Positions 27,301 through 42,300 of a stretch of 64,000 bases of DNA are shown here, piece by piece. Each line of letters begins with the position of its first letter. Positions within the stretch are counted from its first letter, which is position 1. A model generated the notes under the pieces. It was not told where the DNA came from and searched no databases. It worked only from the letters and a program-made list of their open reading frames with translations. The stretch comes from Campylorhamphus procurvoides (Eukaryota; Chordata; Aves; Passeriformes; Dendrocolaptidae). The stretch spans positions 62,001-126,000 of the forward strand of contig WBMV01007385.1 of assembly GCA_013396655.1 (NCBI GenBank), written 5' to 3'. A program made the translations under genes and the position numbers.

Positions 27301-30300
27301 TCTGTCAAGATGGTGAATAACTCACTGTCAGCAAGTTTATGTGCAGTTCACATATTTTGGCTCTATTTCTAATTGGACAGTGGAGTTTCAGAAATATGCT
27401 TTTCCTTATTTTCTGAAATTCTTTGAACATACTGGGCTAATATTGGAATATCAGTTATCTGTTGGACACTGCAGGTACTGACGTGAGTTGAGCAAAGACT
27501 CAGGCTTTGGTGAAGACACGCAATGGAGACTTAATAGCATAAATCCCTCGTGTGGGAGCACTGTTTGAAATCACTGGCCACAAAACTTGCACAGAATCAC
27601 AAACTACTTTTGCTCCAGTTGTACTGGAGTAAATGATCAGAGGTCATTGCAAAGGTACACAGGCAATTTAAATGAAACAAGTGAGAACTGTGATTTTTCC
27701 TGTTCCTATTTCCAGTTCTTTCAGTAAAAGGCCTAGGCTGTTGCAAATTAGAAGTAATTTGTGTTTAAGTCTTAACTCTGTGCTTGAATGTTCTACCTCC
27801 TAATGCTTGCCCTTTCCTGGAGTGTTGTCCAGCACCTGCTCTGTACCTTTATGTACCTGCAGCCACCTTTGGCTTGAACCCAGCTGAATGTTCGCAGCAC
27901 TTGGCTGCGCTCAAGGTGAGCCTGAATGAGGCATGAACGTGCTGCATTCAGTGATGTGAGTTAGGCTGTGCTGAAGGGTGGGATGACATTTTGACATTGA
28001 CCACGAGGAAATGCAAAGTTTTGGATTAGTTTATTTTAAATAGGGTTGAGTTGTTCTTCTTAAAGCTTTTTGCTCAGTAATACAAGCACAGCCACTGTCT
28101 TGTAAATGTGAGAGTTCAGCTGTTACACCTGCCTTCAGGACTGCTACACACACAGTGCATGTGTCTTCATGTGTCCTGTGTACTTACGCTGGGATAGGGA
28201 TTGCTGGCTTTCCTCCACCCCCTCATATAGGCTTTAAAATTGGCCCCCTCACAACTTTTCAGTTAAATCTGCGTTGGCTTTCTGGCTTTGCTTATGCTTC
28301 TCTGATTTATTTCTTCCCTGCACTGTATTAGCAAGTATTGCTTTCCCTCTTTTCTACATGGATCTTTCTGTCTCTGCTGTAGATCAAATGCTGCATAACT
28401 GGAGTTGAGAGAAGGTGCACAGAGTTCAACCTGGTCTCTTACTACCTCTACCAGCATATTAAATAGTGTGTTGCCATCTTGTGCTGTGGATGTGTCATCC
28501 TTCAGCTTGGAAAAAAATAAATGTAAACCCCTGATTCTTCTCTCTGTGGGAATTACTATTAATAATAAATGCATATCAGGAACAAGTGGTGGAAAGGTGT
28601 CTGGGAGTAGTGAATGTGGCTGTGTTGGCACAGCTCTGGGAGCTTCCTGGGGGTAGGTGCACATCTGCACTCCCTGTAGTGCTCTGAGAGGGTAGCTCTG
28701 TTTCTGTAGCTTTTTTACATCTTGGCCATAGGTTGCTCTGCTGCTGCTTTGGTTTCCTGCATGTTTCCCAACCAGTCTCAGAGCAAAACCAGCTGGACTC
28801 TCCCTTACTGGTTTCGCTGCCGCTCGCAGTGTCTTTGACAGCAGCGTTCAGAGCCATCTTGCTGTTTGGGTTTGCTCTGAGCAGTGCTAGGGGTACCCAA
28901 GTGATCTTCCTGCTGATTTGAGACTGTAACTTTACCTCTGATGTTTTTAACACTTCCTGCAGTACCAGGATGAGTAGATGACACTTTGCTGTGAAAGCTT
29001 TTTCCTCTCCACAGCTGAGCAGATGTTTTTATCCCCTCTGTGGCAGTAATAGGAGTATGTACTAGTATAGGAATTCCCTTTGTTTTTATTGATGCTGTTT
29101 GTAACTGTTGTCGTGGATTGCATCTTCCATTTCACAGTATGAATGTGACACATAGTGGGGAGATGGCTTGAAGGACTGTGACTGTATTCAAGGACTGTTA
29201 ACATTGAATTATTTCACTCTTCCTGAATTGTGGGGCTTCTGCCAGCAAGACTTTGACATCCAGTGGACTCTTGTTACCAAGACCTCCTTGGGGAATGGAG
29301 TATTCCCACCCCATACTGAGTTGGCTAGAAATTTGAGAGTAGGCTTTTTTTTTGCTGACTTCTTTTTAGAAGAGGCTTATTGTTTGTGAGGACTCTTCTC
29401 ACCAGAAGCCTCAAGTTAGGTGCAGAAAATAGAGGCATCACTTTGCCTTCATAGCAAATGGACCAAACAATGCAAGATCAATCTCAGTTTGCAATATGGT
29501 ATTTAATTTCTGGTTTAATTAGGTCTGTGTCTGCCCTGTGCTCTGTAAGAATGCTTAAGAAATTTTATTCCCAGTCTTGTAACTTCTGGTTTTATTACTG
29601 TATTGTCCTTGGAATGAGTAACCACAGAGCAGGGCTCCCACAGCTCTTTGGCATGAGCCTTTCAAAGAGTTGAGGCAGAGATGGAGTATCCCTTCCCCAT
29701 GCTTGCAGAGGCAGGCATGAATAGAGTCTGTGTGGCACAGCACTAAAGGTCTCCTGGGCTTTGGGGTACCTGGAACCTGACAGTCACTGCTTGGTCCAGA
29801 GCAGCCTTGCAGGGGAGTGTTCTGCGTGCATTGTTCATAAGAGGAAAACCCGGGGGCACAATTATAAACAGAGCCTGCGTCACGAGCGGCTTTCTGGCAC
29901 CGCACTCCAGATAGTGGAGGATGGATTCCAGATCTTGCTTAAAAATAGAGAGGTTGTGTGTGTGCTGGGGAATGGTGGAAGCAGAGGGCAAGGGTGTGCA
30001 GAGGTCTTTGGCTGGGCATGGCTTAATGCTGAAGGAGACTTGGGAATGGGGCTTATGGGGGCAGGTGTGGAAAGCTGGATTTCTCCAGCCTTAAAGAGTT
30101 GTTGCTGCCCTCAGCTAGCCAGAGGGAAGTTCTAGAAGAGATGAAGCTCTATACAGAGGAGCATGGTTGTGAGCAAAGCTCAGAAATCTGATTAGTTAGC
30201 AAGGTGGAAAAAAGCTTTACCTTGTGGGTGGTGGAACACAGGAACAGGCAAAAAGATAGTAGAAATATCTCTTTGTTAAAGAAAATCCAAAGTAGACTGA

Positions 30301-33300
30301 ATTTGATGCTGAGGAACCCGATCTAAGTTGGGATTTGAGCCTGCTTTCAGCAGGAGAGTGAACTAGAGGCTCTTAGAGGTTGCTTCAAACATAAGTGGTT
30401 TGTAATATTCTTTTAACCCCCGGTGAGCATGTTTCCTCTACAGAGGGGATTTGATACCTCATTAGGATGAGGACTGATGCTACAAGACTGTTATGGAACA
30501 TGTCCTCTGTTGATTTTAACAGCTTTGTGAGCAACTCAGTTACTGTGAAGGGAAAATTTCACATCTCCCAGGGTACCTGATGTAGATTTAGAGCTTGGGC
30601 AACATTGTTTTGTGAGTCCTCTTTCCGTGTAACTACTTCAAATTGCCATTGCATGTGGTAGGACAGTCCTGTTCTAGAGCCAGAATTTGATGCTTGTCTT
30701 GTGACCGTTTGGCATGACTGTTCCCATTGCTTCAGCAGATCCCTCTGCCAAGAGGATCTCTGGCTTCAGTTGCATTTGCCGGGGAGGAGGCATCAGTGCA
30801 ATTCATCCCACTCCTACTGGGAGAGCTGCAATGTCCTTATGTGGCTGCAGAGATTGAGTTATCTTTGGTGACAAAGTGTAGAGGAACACATTGTGTCCTC
30901 TGGTCAGTCCCCTGACTTTCCACTCCTCCAATTAGCCTTAAAATAATTGATTTCCACTAACTTCAACAGAGATTTCGGAGGGTTTTTCTGTATTTTAGGG
31001 AATGGAAGCTTCATGTAAGCTGTGCAACTGCAGGAGAGATGGTGTCCAGCCTCCCTTGAAGGCTGATGCTGGGCTTGCATGGGGAGTTGGTCTCAGCCTA
31101 AGGAGAAGTTCAACCTGGACCTGTGGATGCTAAAGGTGCAGGGAGATCCAGGGGACCAGAGGAGAGAACCTGGAAAATCAGGCTTCAGTAGCTGAGTGCT
31201 TAGGGAGTTTTTGGTTTGGGTTGTTTTAATCCTTTCAGAGGTTGGTTTTATTTCAGAAAGAGCCATTTAATCGCAGAAACATGAAAGAAGCAAGGGTTAT
31301 AAAGGGTATGCTTTCCTCCTAAGGCGCTGTTTTCTAAAGTAGGTCATGACCCTCTTATGCAGGAATTTTGCAGCTGCTATCCTAAGGGTTGGAACTATAT
31401 ATGAGAGCCTACAGAGGCGAAAGCAGGGGGTATTAAGTGGATCCTAATACCTATTTGGGGTCTCTCTCCTCCCCCCTCCCAGCCTTCAACAAAATGACCT
31501 CCTGCTTTTCAGGAATAAAGCGGCAAGCATTTGACTGTGCCCAGTTTTCATTGTTTTGCTAAGCTGTTATGCTGGAAGAGATTAACTAGGGAGCAAATTT
31601 TCTCCGAAAGCTGATCTTGAGAGAGGCGGAGGGAAGAGCCTCAGCACTGACCTTGATCAGAGCCTGTTGAGTTGGGGAGTGAGCGTGAACCGAGCACAGG
31701 AACATTAACCCAGTGCTGTCCACACCCTCAGGACTGTGTTTGGCTCTGACCACAGCAGGTTTGTCCAACCTGTGCTACCCTGACACAAATTGCCCTTGGG
31801 GATTTTTCTGCACTGAAGGTGGTTCATATCCAGGAAATCTCTCTTCCCACCATTCCCTGTATATTTGTTACCTGCTCTTAAACTTTACAAAACTTTCTTG
31901 ATGGAGTTTTTCTCTCTGTTGGTGTCATCATCTATACTTGTTTTCCCTTAGCTGCAGCTTCTCTCCTTTTTCCTGCCACCCTGGCATTTAATAAACAAAT
32001 TGAGAGGCTGCAAAGCCTGAAGTGCCTGTGTTGCCATGTTTTCTGTACTCTTCCAAGAAGCATGGAAACCCGTCTTTGTTTGGTCCCAGGAGCACGGCAC
32101 GCCGCCGCTGCCACCAAAAAGCAGCTTGCTTGTGGCACATCGTGCTGCAGCTTGGCTTAATCCGTGCTTGATACGCTTTTGAGATTTCATTGTTTCTCTA
32201 TAATTAGTGCTACAGAGGAGCTGAAAGAAATGATGAATTAGCGGGAGAGGGGGGAGTGGGGAGAGCAGGTGGTGATCGAACTAAACAGAGCTGCCAGAAA
32301 AGTAGGAGCAGCAGGGAATTAAATGGGAGGAGTCTCGAGTTTAGATGATTCCCTGCCATGTGCCCAGAAGGATTTAGTTTGGGATTTCATTACTGTTCAA
32401 ATAATGCCATACACTCATAACAGATCGGGTCCCCATAGGCTGGGGCATTGTCCAAACACTTAGTGAAAAGCAGTTTTTGCCCTCAAGTCCTAGTGAGCAT
32501 TGATCCCGCAGACTCAAGGAGTGGGAAGGAGCCCTAGCAAGAGTGGTCCTGCTTTTAATTAGTCTGTATCTATTGTTTCTGGTAGTGACATCTTAAAAGA
32601 ATAGAACACAAAGCTATTCTTTGTGTAGTCACTTCTATAACCCCCTGGACTTCATCTTGTGAAATATTTGGTCTACAGTAGTGATATTGCATCTGGATTG
32701 TGAGAAGCACCTCTGCCAGTCATGCTTACACCAACTGGGTTTAACTGGTACAGAAATCCCAGGAGATCATGCTGTGGGGGAAAGCAGGAGTTTGCTGGCA
32801 CTACTGAAGTGTCTGAGATATCGAGAAGGAGTCTGAGCACAGCTACTCTTGTGTCAGTGAGGACTGTGTAGGCAGCTCTAGTGATGAAAATGCACACTGA
32901 AAAACTGAGAAGGGAAAAAGGTTGTGTGACAAGACAATCCTTTGAGGTGCACAGTCATGTATTCTTACAGCATCTGGCCCATGTTTTCAGCCTCTATTAC
33001 TATGCACTAAGACATCCAAAGAAAGAAATCATAATACTGGTGTTTTGAGTTTGTCAGCAGCAGCATTTCTTCAGGGATCTGACACTTTCCAAAGAAACGA
33101 TACTGCGTTTGTTTTTTATTCTGACTTCCAAAAGGCAATTGCAGTAGGGAGACCAGCTGTGCTAGGAAGTGGAAACGCGCTTCTACCTTTTGCTGCCACT
33201 TCTATGTGCTTTGCTCTCTTTGTCTTGAGTCTTTGTGTTTTTACCTTTTTTCCCCCACCAAAGAAGCCACAGAAAAAAATGAGGAAAGCAGGTACTGGGT

Positions 33301-36300
33301 GGAGAGAAGCATGTCAGTGCCACTCAGGATTCCCAGTGAACAGGAATGCATCTGTGCTGGGACTGCTGCTTTTATGCAGGATTCCTACACCTGCTGCTTG
33401 CCAGGCAAAGTGACTGCAGGGAGTGTATGTGAAGGTTTGCTTTTGGGTGTTTGTCCCATGCTTAATCTTGTGTATTTCAGCCCTGCTCCTGGCAGTGTAG
33501 CCAAACTCTGCTGTCAAGACCTCCCCACCTTGCTCTTTCTGAGTGCTTTGTGCTAAATGTCTGCACAGACTCCTACATCATCTCCATCCTTTGCTCAGGA
33601 CACTGCTTATAACATCAAACTTCATTATCAAAGTGCCTTGTAAATATTTTTGCTACTATTGTTGTCCTTTTCTTCCACCTAAGCTTTGCTTTTCCCTGTG
33701 CTCTGAAAAATGTGTGCAAGTAATAAATGGCCTCAGTCTTGAACTTCTTAAAAACCCATTTGCTTTGGGAAATAGTTCAGCTTTAGCAACCTTAGCATTT
33801 TGTGTTCTGCACATTGTTGCCTTCTGGGATTAAAATGTAAACTCCTGAGTGCAGGGAATCCCTGGCAAGCTGATGCTGTTGTCGAGGGTGCACTGGCAAT
33901 GCCATATAAAGTGAAGTCAAAGTCCTGTAGCTCCACTGTAGCAGGTACTGGTTGAAGATTACAGGAGCAGTGTCCCACAGTTCAGGACTTTTCAATTTAT
34001 TTCAGTGTCATTTTGAATAGAGAAGTTTTTCTGTATCTTTCAAGGCTGGATTTCAAACTCTTTCCCTCACCTGCAGCTTTATTTGAATTTGTCTGGGTGT
34101 GAGGTGGTGTCAGAATATTGATAGTGTTTGTAGGGAACTTCAGTCACCTTTGTTTGAAGGCGAGATGGAAAACTTTGCCCCCAGTTTGTGAGAATGTACT
34201 AGAAGGAATCAAAAGCTATCAAAAATATGCTTTACTTGAATTTCAGAATCTGGAAGTAGTTTTTGTAATGTTAAGAACAGGAGGATCTCGTAAAATAGGT
34301 GTGTTATTGCAAAATGCAGAATAGTTGCTCTGTCTCTGTCCTCAGCCCAGGTTGGCTCAAGAGCTGTGCCTGGAATAATAAAATAGCTGTGAGTTTATTT
34401 TTATTAACATTTTTTAGGTATCGGCATTAGGAAGCTCTTGAACTATTTTCCACCTATCCTATCTGCTTTTTTTATTAATTTGGATTTACTGCTTTCCACT
34501 GAAGTGTGTAAATGTGGGGAACAAAATAAAGGTATAAAGTAAAGCAACAAGGTGTCCTATTGATGAGGTGAATGTTGAAACAGTTTCTGAAGGCCAACAA
34601 AAATAGACTTGACATCAGCTAGATTTTAAGTCTCACTGTTGCAAACTCCTTTTTGTATCAAAGGATATGATATTGCTGAGTAGTTTAAATCCAGAACTCT
34701 TATCCCTGGTTGTAGCAGTTTGAACAACTATACATTAAAGTGTGGTGTTTTTTCCCTATTGGAATTTGAATGTTCTCTGGCTGCAGTTCTCAACCTAGAC
34801 ACTGAGGTGGTGTAAGAACTGGAGCTGAAACCTACCTCATGTCTTTGCATAAAATGAGGAGAGATGAGAACAGTAATTAGTACATAAAAATATTTGAAAA
34901 ATCTCATTAATGTTGGTAGCAATGAATGTGACTTGTTTTAACACATCAGGTTAAACGTCTGTGTGACCTCAGTGGTGTTGCTTTTAAAAGTACACGAGTA
35001 GAATCACTCCTCTATTCTGAGGAAGGTGAAGTCTGGGTTTTCTTTTTCTGTCTGCAGAACTGTAACGATCCCTGGAAGGGATCATAAAGATCCACTTGTT
35101 TTCCTTTGGTTTGCCCAGCACTTGGCTGTGGCGACTGAGCTGACCCACGAGCTGCACAGACCTGAGTGGGGAGTGCCTGGAGGCCTTCACTGAGTTTTCA
35201 CCTGGCTCTGCTGGCTTTACTATGTAGCACTCGAAATTTTGTTGTCTGGCCTCTCTCCCTTCCCGCTGAAGTCCCTAAGATGTTGCTGACTCTCTCTTTT
35301 CCCCCCTCAGGCAGTGGAGCGACTGCGGTGGTGCAGGCAGCCTTCTGCATTCCGAAGAAGGAGAAGGTGGCAATCAAACGGATCAATCTTGAGAAGTGTC
35401 AGACGAGCATGGATGAACTCCTGGTATGCAACCAAAATTATCTGGGGAGTTGTATTTCAGTTATTTCTGAAATATCTCTTTGCCATGTGCCTTAAACAGC
35501 CTTTCTTGAGGTGGGATGAACATGGAGGGACTTGACTGACCTCAGCAGAGGCAGCTCAGTTGTCCTGGTTGTGGGACACGATGCTTAAAATGTTAAAAAG
35601 ATCAACTGTTGCAGAACTTCAGACTGTTTGTTTAGAGCTAAGCACTTTGTATAAGCCCTTTGTTTTGAACAGAGTTAATGTGCAAATGTGAAGCTCAGCT
35701 GTACCCATCAGAGCTCTGCAGTTTGAGGGAGATCCAGAGCTGCATGCTTCCAGAACCTTTAAAATTTCAGGGAATGGCTTTACTTTCTTTTCCCTCCTCC
35801 TTCAGTTCTTTCCATTTTTCCCCTTTCACCTGTATAGATAAAAACTGAATGAATTAGCTGTTGTTCCTAATCTCTTTCTGGTACTGATGCCAGCTAAAGG
35901 GATCACTGACATATTGCAGGCTGCCATATGGAAGCCCCTGTAATTCCGAGTTCAGGACAGGAGAGAGTCCTTTGGAGCTCTAGCTCCGTAATTTTCTTCT
36001 GCTGTGTGCCCTTTCTCAAGGTTATCTCAATAAAAACCAGATTATTGCAGAGGTAGCTGTGGTGACTGAAACTTCCCTTTTCTGGCTACTGTGTTGATGA
36101 GCTTGGTTTTCTCCTCTCCATGTGTGTGTGACCTGGTAGTGCTGCAGTTGTTGCATTCACCTCACGTGTTGGAAGGTCCCTGGATTTAAGCCAAGCAGAA
36201 ACAGACATTTCTATGAATTCTGAGGTGTCTCCACTAAAATAAGAAAGCCCTCTGGGCTCGAACTTTCCATAGTAAATATTGTCATGGTAAAAACTGTGGA

Positions 36301-39300
36301 AATGAGGCCTTGCCCAATCTTTTCTTCTAAAGCAACTCTCCAGGATTTTTATAATCCTACCTGCTGCTTTTTTTGTGGTTGCAGTAAGAAGGTAGAACAG
36401 AGGCAGGATTTGGGAGTCCTGGCTAGCCCCACACCTATATGATCTTAAGCAAATCACCCAAGCTGTGGTTCCAGTTTCCATTTAGTGACTAATGCTGTTT
36501 TTTATCATTATAGATATCTGCCAATCTGCCCTTGTAAGAAGAAAAGGCTCCGTTCAAACAGTCACATTTTAGTGCTCCTATGAAGGGTTGTGTGTAGGAC
36601 CCTTAAGATGACCAAAGATGTTAAAATCCTCTTACGGCTGATGCTAGTGTAGGAGTTCAAAATCTCTTCCCTTTTCACAGTTGGTCATTTTGTACTGATA
36701 CCAACCCTTGGTACACTTTTCAGGTGTTTTATATGGCTTGTCCATACTGCTCTGCCTCAGTTGGATTCCTCACTGCATTGTCATGATGAGATTGTTAGTC
36801 TTTGAGCAATTGCCAATTCTGGCTGAAAGGGTTGGGTTCAGAAGGAGATGCTGAGGACACTTGGCATGTAATTTTATATAAGTACTTCTAATTGCATATT
36901 TTAAATCTCTGGCTGACCTGCTCTTCACAAGGATTTTTCCTGTTATGGGTAGGACTGCAAAGTATTGCTGTTGTCAGCTCTCCAAAGCTTCTAGTTTTGT
37001 GATCCAATCTAGAATGAGTCCTTCCCTGGGCTTAGATATGCAACTATAAATATTCTTGAACTTAGGGTGGAGGGGAGAGGATGGCTCTGAGCTGTTGCTG
37101 CTTCTTGGGGCACTGGTTGCCTGGTAGACGTGTTGTGTAAAAGGTGTTTTCTCTGGGCTGATTCTGATTTTGTCAGTTTATTGGATGTTATTTCCCAGTG
37201 CAAGAGCTGGAAGGATGGAAGTTTCCGGTTGCCCTGCTCTCTGCTCTTACATTCACTTTTTTTTATCTTGTTTCCATATTTGCTTATTCCCTAAAGTAAA
37301 TACTCTCAAGTTTTACAGTCTTGTAGTCTCCCTTCATGGCAGTTTCCCTAGTTAGTGCAATTAACTTTTTTGAGCAACTACTTCTTTTTGAAGGATTGTG
37401 TGGTTTTTGGTTTTTCCCCCCCAAGAAGGGTAACTCTAAATCATTGCATATTGCAGTTGTTCAAAGAAGCAAATGCAAAGTGAAAGATGAGTTCATACTG
37501 GGATATGTTATGCCCCCTCCTTGCTTTCTCTTCTCCCCCTGTGCAGTTAAAAGCACGGGCTGCTCCATTATCCTTCTCTTGCTCTGAAGGCATCTGAGCA
37601 CAATAGTCAGCTTACAGTGAACTTTGCTGTACTGCCTGGAGTCAGGACAGTGTTCTGGTGTTACAGCACTGCCCATTCATCAGGCAGTGTGGTAGCAAAA
37701 GGGAGATTGTGCTTAAATTATTTTTTAATTGTTTTTCTACAATGCTTCAGTCCCATAGACTTCTCTGTTGAAGCAAGCCTTGTTATTCCCAGAGTCTGCC
37801 TAACCAAGAGGGTAAAACAGTGTCACATTGCTTGGGAGAGGGTAGGGAAAGCAGCAAACAGTTCTGCTGTCCCAATGAGGATAATTTGTTTTTTCTGCAT
37901 CTCGTTCATGCTGCTTAGTGGTTGGCACTTCTACTGCTTGGGATGGAGGAGAAGAGGAAGGTTAATTTGGAGTGGGGTTGGGAAATGCAGAGTAAGTGGC
38001 TCTGTCACAAACTGAATGGATGAGTGGCCTTGAGCTTCCTTTAAGCCTAACATGCTCCCAGAGGAAATCTGGGACCACCTCCTGGCTTGTGGAGATGCCA
38101 CGCTTAGAGTGATTTAAGTGGTATGACTTGGCTTGTTAAAGATATTGATCTTTATCCTTGTGTTTCAGCATACTCTTGAGCTGGGTGGGCAGTCAGGGAT
38201 AAACCTGCATGCTTTGCATACACTGTACAACATTCTAGGTTAATGCAATGGATTAATTTATTGTTGCTACAGGGTATGGAAAATGCAGGAAGGACCAATT
38301 TTTTGAATTAAGAGCAAGCAAAGTCAAGGGCATTCAGCTCTTCAGCTGAAGTGCTAATTGCTGTAAAGAATGTAGACAGGAGGAGTAATGCCATGCAGAG
38401 ATGTGCTTTTTTTTCCAGCCCAGCTACTGAATTAGGTGATGTTAGTTGGGAATTTATTTCGGTACTTGATTTCTATCTTTTTCCCTGTTCATTTTTGAAT
38501 GCTCCCAGATCTTTCCTAGACTCCCTGTGAGATTCAGCTGACAGGGAAGTACAATATAGATTCTTGCTCAGGGGTGTGACTGGGAGTGGAGTGTAAGGGG
38601 AGGTGGTCAAATACAGTGTGGTCCACAATTCATCTTGGACTTTTTGATTTATTGCTGAAGTTCCACTTCTTATTTGTCTCTCAACCCACAGTAGTTAGCA
38701 AGCACACAGCATTTGGTGTGTGTTTGAAAGCAGTCTGTTCATGAGTTGTATTTCACAGCTGCACACTCTTCAGTGCTGTGTTTTGCTCTTACTCTTTTCC
38801 AGTGTGGGATGCTGGTTGCTTTGCTGCTGTTGCCAGTCCCTGAAACACAGTGGTGTAACATCTGCTTCAAAATAACCCTGCCTCCAGTTTTTTTTCTTGT
38901 GTGTTTTCTTGTTTTAAAGAATTACTGATCTAAAGGCCTTAAATCTCCCCTCTGTCCCACAAACTCTGCTTTATTTTCATGCAGTTAAAGCTGAGTTTTC
39001 TTTCACCTGGATTTTTTTTCCTCCATGAGGGGCTGTCACCTTAGCAGCTACCAGGAATGTTGAACAGCAGAGAGGGGAATATAAGCCATGGGATATTTTC
39101 CATTGGGCTTTCTCAGCTTGGGGGAATTGCTGCCTGTTTAGTCCCTAGGGCGATTCAACAGGAGACAGGTTCAGGAAAGAGCATGGGAGGTGATGTGTTG
39201 CTGCTCCTGAGAAGAGAGGATAATTTTGATAGGACTGAGCCTGATAGGCCTACACACGAGGAGTGAATTGAAAGTACTACTTGTCCACTGCTGTGGTCAG

Positions 39301-42300
39301 AGGGCACTTGGGGAGGCAGAGGGAACAAGTTGAACTGCAGCAAATCAGAAATGTCCTTTAGAATTTCATGGAATTAACCTGGGGAACTTCTGCCAATAAT
39401 GTGGAGATCAAACATTGCATGAGATTAAATGAATCAACCTATAGTTGAGAAGGTTAAATTAGATAGGATTTAAAGAAAGGATTATGAACTCTCCTAGTTT
39501 AAAGCATAAGCCAACTGTTAACTGCCCAGGCTTAGTCAGAAGTCTCCCCTCTGGGCAGATAATTGTGTAACTGCTTTTTATGGGGTTTTTACACCTTCTT
39601 TTGAAGACTTGGACAGGATATTGAGCTGCCTTTGGTCTGACAGAGCAGTTCCTACAAGTGGATTAACCGGACTGTAAGGGTGTTGGGAACAAAGCAACAG
39701 ACTGCTGTAGAAGTTGTACAGACCTTTCATCCATGTCTGTCATCTGATGGAAATTGCCATTATAATTTCATTTCCAGGCCTGAGGACCTTTACATTTGCT
39801 CCAGGGGAAAAGGTCCCTAAGTGTCAGTGTCAGGGAGTCTGATGCATAATACGTGGCTTCTGCATGGCCATTTGGTATGCCATGTTACGTGTTCCTTGAA
39901 TGATGGGATTGCAGCTTTTCACAGGACTTCAACCTACACTGGATACAGCTTGGTTGTACCACTTTTCAAAGCAGCAACAACAGCAATTGTAATTGCTGGG
40001 CTGGTTGAAGATTTTTTTTTTTTGTAGCGAAGTTCAGTATGAACATCAGGATTAATGGTGAGTGAGATCCTGAATGCAGAATTTCTTCCTTCACTTGGAC
40101 TGGATAAGCATGATATGGTGTATGCAAAGAACTTCAGAGACTTTGCAGTTGTCTATGGGGACTAATCACAGGTTTAAAGCTTTGTTGAGCTGTAAGCAAT
40201 GGATATTGATCTGAACAACAGTAAGGGTCAGTGATAGGTTAGTTGGTGATGTGAGTAATGCTGTCTCTGAGTCAGTCACTTGCCCGTTTGTTTTGTGGCT
40301 GAAACCAATAAAAAATGGCTGTGTATGAGTTGCTAGACCACAACAGTTCTAAATGTCTAGTTCCTTCAGTAAGTTGTCACTAATACTGAAGACTTTGAAA
40401 GAGGGAGCTAATGATCTGCTCAGTGATGCTGTAGAGTAACCATTGAAATGGGCAACTGCTGAATGACTTGCCATGGCAGTGTTTTGTTCCCATCACCTAA
40501 GATTAATTCATACATGAAGTCTCTTTATCCCTTTCAGAATTGTTTCTTTTCCACTGTTGTTCTAGGGCTAATCTAACCCCTTTTTACTCATGCCAGTCTA
40601 GCTCCTGTAGTCACAACTTGAGGTAAGGAGTTGAGCTGGATAATCCAAGGAGTGGAAGTTGAATCAAAATCTTTGATTTTGTACTTTGTGCTTTTTTCCC
40701 CATCTCCTTTAAAAAAATAGACTTGATTGTGGTAGAAAAACATGCTTGTTTTTCTTTTTTCTTTTTTTTTTTTTTATGCTGATGTTTAGAAAGAGGAGTG
40801 TATTAATATTCTCAATTTTTCAACCTTTTTACTAAACCATTAGAATTTCAATGGGAGCAAAATATGAACAGTTATGGCTGCCTGTAGGACTGGAGCTATA
40901 AATCCTGCTTTAACAGGATGAAAAGGAGCTTTAATGCCTTATCTTTCAGCTGAAATCATGGTATAAGTTCTTTGCCAGCCATAGTAGAAGCATTGGTGTT
41001 TTCAAGGGGTGATCACATCTGACCTCCTTTGATTTCTCCCCTGGCTGGCTGTGCTTTTCCCTCCCCAATTCTCTTATGGTCATGACTGCCTTGGAATAGG
41101 GCAGCCAAGCTGACAGCTTTCTGGATTCCTATGAAGTTGCAGGTAGCCACATGAAAGCATTCTGCTGCTGTGCTATCTCTTGAGTTCATGTCAACATGTA
41201 GGAAGTAAAAGTAAATAAAGCACGATTTTTATCCTTGTATTTGATAGCCAAGTGTCTTTGAAGTAAACCTCAGGGGCAGATAAACACAAAGAAGTAGATG
41301 TGAACAGAAAACACCATTAAGAGAGTTGAGCTGGTAGCTAAAACAGCCTTACCTACTCCTATTAGCTCAAACTTCAGTTGTGTATCGGTGGGCAAATAAA
41401 CCCTCTTCCAGAATAGCAGATCTCTAGAAGTATGCCTGACTTGCAGGAGACTAATAGGTTTCTTATGATTCTAAATTATACTTCACAGCAGTTTTATTAC
41501 TGTTTTGCAAGCCTTGAAATGTTTCTTTTATTGCCCATAGAAGTACTGAAAACATTTGTCAGAACCCTTAGTGGAAGCCATGGAGGCATTTAGAGCTAAT
41601 CCCAGTCTATTTGCTTTTGGTATTTGACAATACAGATATTTTTAATATCTTGCCCAGGGTGAGCATGTAACCATTTCCAAACCATTGCCTGCGTCTAGAC
41701 ATGTTTTTGTTGGTAATTCATTCTCTATAGCTGAGCAGAAAGCAGAGCACTTTATGGGAATTGGCAGGAAGGCTGTCTCTCATCACTGGAGCCATGGAGT
41801 GGAAGGGGTGTTGGAGGGAAGAGCTGCCTATCACCCACCGCATCTGCACATGGCTTGAGGAGGTCTGTATCAAGTGACCCATGACTGCTGGCAGAGAGGG
41901 AGTAAAGCAGCATTTCCAGCTTAAAGCTTGTATAAAGCAGCTCAGATAAATGCTGATGTTTAGCCCTGATGATATTACAGAGGTGTGGAAGTCGCTGAGG
42001 TTTTAATTAGGAGTCTTCCAATATAATTTTGATGCTGGGGAAGATGAGGGAAGCATACTTGTAACTCAGGTTATATGGTGATAACAGTCTGGTTAAGGGG
42101 ATAGGGAGGGAAAACCTTTTCCTGCTTTGACTTTGTTGTGTTTGAAGAGCAGCAAGCTCTCAGAAAAGCTTTGGAAATAGTATTAAAGCTGTGCTTTCTA
42201 CTCACAGAGGGGCTGTTGCTGCATTTTATCCCCTCCTGTTCCCTCTTTCTGTGAGTGTGCATTTGAACAGAGCTGCCCAGTGATCCTTGACTGGGATTCC

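Larger units (their letters stand above)
16212..35310 (+). other. OXSR1: OXSR1 intron 1 (assembled part after the gap)
   Basis: This first intron is phase 1 and ends at a CCCCCCTCAG acceptor. It starts within the CpG island, passes through a GC-rich minisatellite (16276-16800), and then becomes ordinary AT-richer sequence. It holds one antisense CR1 (24780-25150), a short TG microsatellite (20881-20894), and two blocks with the look of conserved elements (about 25860-26090 and 31960-32260). I recognise no nested gene. Open frames such as 29761-30135 (+) and 17872-18477 (-) show no known domain. Confidence 0.9.

Noticed and set aside
29761..30135. 124-codon + strand frame in OXSR1 intron 1
   Set aside because: It has no known domain and no splice or promoter context. 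The opposite strand is also open, as expected by chance.
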